Below are positions 3,712-5,103 of a stretch of 5,103 nucleotides of DNA, one piece after another; within the stretch, counting starts at the first letter, position 1; each line of letters begins with the position of its first letter. A program made the position numbers and the translations under genes. The notes under the pieces are model-generated. The model was not told the DNA's origin and made no database searches. It worked only from the letters and a program-made list of their open reading frames with translations. This stretch comes from Paracoccaceae bacterium (GTDB lineage: Bacteria; Pseudomonadota; Alphaproteobacteria; Rhodobacterales; Rhodobacteraceae): NCBI GenBank assembly GCA_023254015.1, contig JALQYS010000434.1, positions 1-5,103 on the forward strand, given 5' to 3'.

Positions 3712-5103
3712 TCACTGGGCGGCGATGGTGATGACAGGCTCCATTTTGGACAGCACCTCGTTGGAGAGGTGACATTTGATCTGATGGCCACCCTCCAGAA
3801 CCTGGACGGGAGGCATCTCACGGTCGCACAGGCCGCCGGGGACCTGGGATTTCCAGCGGCAGCGGGTCTGGAACGGGCAGCCGGGGGGCGGGTTCACGGC
3901 CGAGGGGATGTCACCTTCCAGCACGATGCGCTTGCGTTCCACGCGGGTGTCGGCGATCGGCACGGCTGACAGAAGCGCCTCGGTATAGGGGTGGTAGGGC
4001 GGCTGGAACACCTGATCGGTCGTGCCCATCTCGACCACATGGCCCAGATACATCACCATCACGCGGTCGCTGAGGTAGCGCACGATGCTGAGGTCATGGC
4101 TGATGAACAACAGCGTCGTGCCGTTCTCGCGCTGGATGTCCATCAGAAGGTCAGTGACTGCCGCCTGCACGCTGACGTCAAGCGCCGAGACCGGCTCATC
4201 GGCCACCACCACCTTGGCCCCGCCGGCGAAGGCGCGGGCGATGCCGACGCGCTGTTTCTGCCCGCCTGAAAGCTGCCGCGGCATCCGGTCGGCAAAGGCA
4301 CGGGGCAGTTTCACCAGATCCAGAAGCTCCAGCATCCGCTGGCGGCGGTCTTCATCCGAGGTGCCGAAGCGGAAAATCTCCAGCGCGCGGATGATCTGGC
4401 GGCCGACTGTCATCGAGGGGTTCAGCGTGTCGAACGGGTTCTGGAACACCATCTGCAGCGACGACACGGTATCGGTGTTGCGCCGGGTGATCGGGGTGGA
4501 CTGCACGTTTTCGTCAAACAGCATGATCGAGCCGGACGTGGCGGTTTCGAGCCCCATCAGCACCTTGGCGAAGGTGGATTTGCCGCAACCGCTCTCGCCA
4601 ACGATGGCCAGTGTTTCGCCCTCGCGGGCCTCGAAGGACAGGGTTTCGTTGGCCTTGACCACCTTCTTCATGCCGCCACCAAAGGCCGAGCCCGAGACGG
4701 AGTAATACTTGCGCAGGTCCTGCATCTTGAGGACGACGCGGCCGATCTTGGCCTTTTCCCGGGTTTGCCGGGCCTCGAGCGGTGCGTCCCAGTCGATCTC
4801 GGCCCATTTCAGGCAGCGCGTCTGGTGGCGGTCGCCTTCGGGCACCGTATCCATCGCGATCTCGGCCGCGTCGCAGTGGCCCTTCTGGAAATAGTCGCAG
4901 CGCGGGCCGAAGTTGCAGCCCTTGGGCCGTTCATGCGGCAGGGGGAAGTTGCCGGGGATGGCCACCAGCGGGCGCGCGTTCTTGTCGGCACCAGGCAGCG
5001 GGATGGAGCGGAAGAGCGCCTGCGTATAGGGGTGGCGCATCTTGTCGAAAACCTCGACGACAGCGCCGGTTTCCACCGCCTCGCCCGAATACATCACGCA
5101 AAG
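3712..5103 (-). CDS. Tandem-fused Dpp/Opp-type ABC transporter ATP-binding protein (N-terminus beyond right edge)
   Basis: Cytoplasmic ATPase expected to drive import of peptides or similar solutes with two permeases and a binding protein outside the window. The visible 463 residues, numbered from the edge, begin with VMYSGEAVETG, the end of a first nucleotide-binding domain. A first oligopeptide-type C-terminal domain follows (about 22-100: HPYTQALFRSIP, then RPKGCNFGPRC). A complete second ATPase comes next: Walker A GESGCGKST (169-177), Q-loop VFQN (Gln221), signature LSGGQ (278-282), Walker B VVVADE with Glu303, and H-loop SHD with His336. A second oligopeptide-type tail contains PPPGCPFQTRC. 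Each tail has four cysteines: 63/69/77/97 and 409/415/426/444. This is a single-chain DppD-DppF arrangement, as in GsiA-like proteins. GTG and ATG codons near 5092-5097 are internal, because motifs of the first domain continue past the edge. The substrate is unknown. It converges on the transglycosylase gene. Confidence 0.93.
   Translation of the reverse strand, partial: LCVMYSGEAVETGAVVEVFDKMRHPYTQALFRSIPLPGADKNARPLVAIPGNFPLPHERPKGCNFGPRCDYFQKGHCDAAEIAMDTVPEGDRHQTRCLKWAEIDWDAPLEARQTREKAKIGRVVLKMQDLRKYYSVSGSAFGGGMKKVVKANETLSFEAREGETLAIVGESGCGKSTFAKVLMGLETATSGSIMLFDENVQSTPITRRNTDTVSSLQMVFQNPFDTLNPSMTVGRQIIRALEIFRFGTSDEDRRQRMLELLDLVKLPRAFADRMPRQLSGGQKQRVGIARAFAGGAKVVVADEPVSALDVSVQAAVTDLLMDIQRENGTTLLFISHDLSIVRYLSDRVMVMYLGHVVEMGTTDQVFQPPYHPYTEALLSAVPIADTRVERKRIVLEGDIPSAVNPPPGCPFQTRCRWKSQVPGGLCDREMPPVQVLEGGHQIKCHLSNEVLSKMEPVITIAAQ

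Noticed and set aside
5092..5097. GTG/ATG codons as the start of the ABC transporter gene
   Set aside because: The residues just after them are the tail end of a nucleotide-binding domain (VMYSGEAVETG), and the frame is open to the window edge, so the real start lies beyond it.

Overview
The window looks like a piece of chromosome from a high-GC alphaproteobacterium, most probably of the Rhodobacterales (Paracoccus/Rhodobacter-like). The reasons are the GC-rich codon usage, promoter-like sites of the alphaproteobacterial CTTGAC-N17-CTATAT type, a Gly-rich single-stranded DNA-binding protein, a SufT/A-type carrier pair, and GC-rich stem-loops followed by a GAGTATTTTC-like tail in the convergent intergenic region. 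It is mainly a housekeeping region. I see no phage, IS element, CRISPR array, tRNA, rRNA or toxin-antitoxin module.

Layout from left to right. (1) Positions 1-358, minus strand: N-terminal 119 residues of an EamA/DMT-type membrane transporter that runs off the left edge. (2) 419-1162, minus: tpiA, complete triosephosphate isomerase. (3) 1261-1620, minus: A-type Fe-S carrier (SufA/IscA/ErpA family). (4) 1688-2050, minus: SufT-like MIP18/DUF59 Fe-S maturation protein with its own predicted promoter. (5) 2173-2721, minus: ssb, closed by a strong hairpin terminator. (6) 2923-3534, plus: secreted lytic transglycosylase, divergent from ssb. (7) 3535-3711: convergent intergenic region packed with stem-loops. 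(8) 3712-5103, minus: C-terminal part of a tandem-fused Dpp/Opp-type ABC ATPase that runs off the right edge.

The genes form several independent units. sufT and the A-type carrier gene are a natural pair in Fe-S cluster biogenesis and probably share one transcript; sufBCDS is not in this window. tpiA (glycolysis/gluconeogenesis) may read into the DMT transporter gene across a 60-nt gap. ssb (replication, repair, recombination) and the transglycosylase (peptidoglycan remodelling) diverge from a 201-bp region holding candidate promoters for both. The ABC ATPase is expected to power import of peptides or similar small solutes with permeases and a binding protein encoded outside the window.

No undescribed multi-gene system could be supported. 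The features most worth a second look are the stacked inverted repeats at 3553-3708, a perfect 21-bp palindrome between the A-type carrier gene and tpiA, the repeat-plus-hairpin leader of ssb, and the duplicated four-cysteine motif in the fused ABC ATPase.
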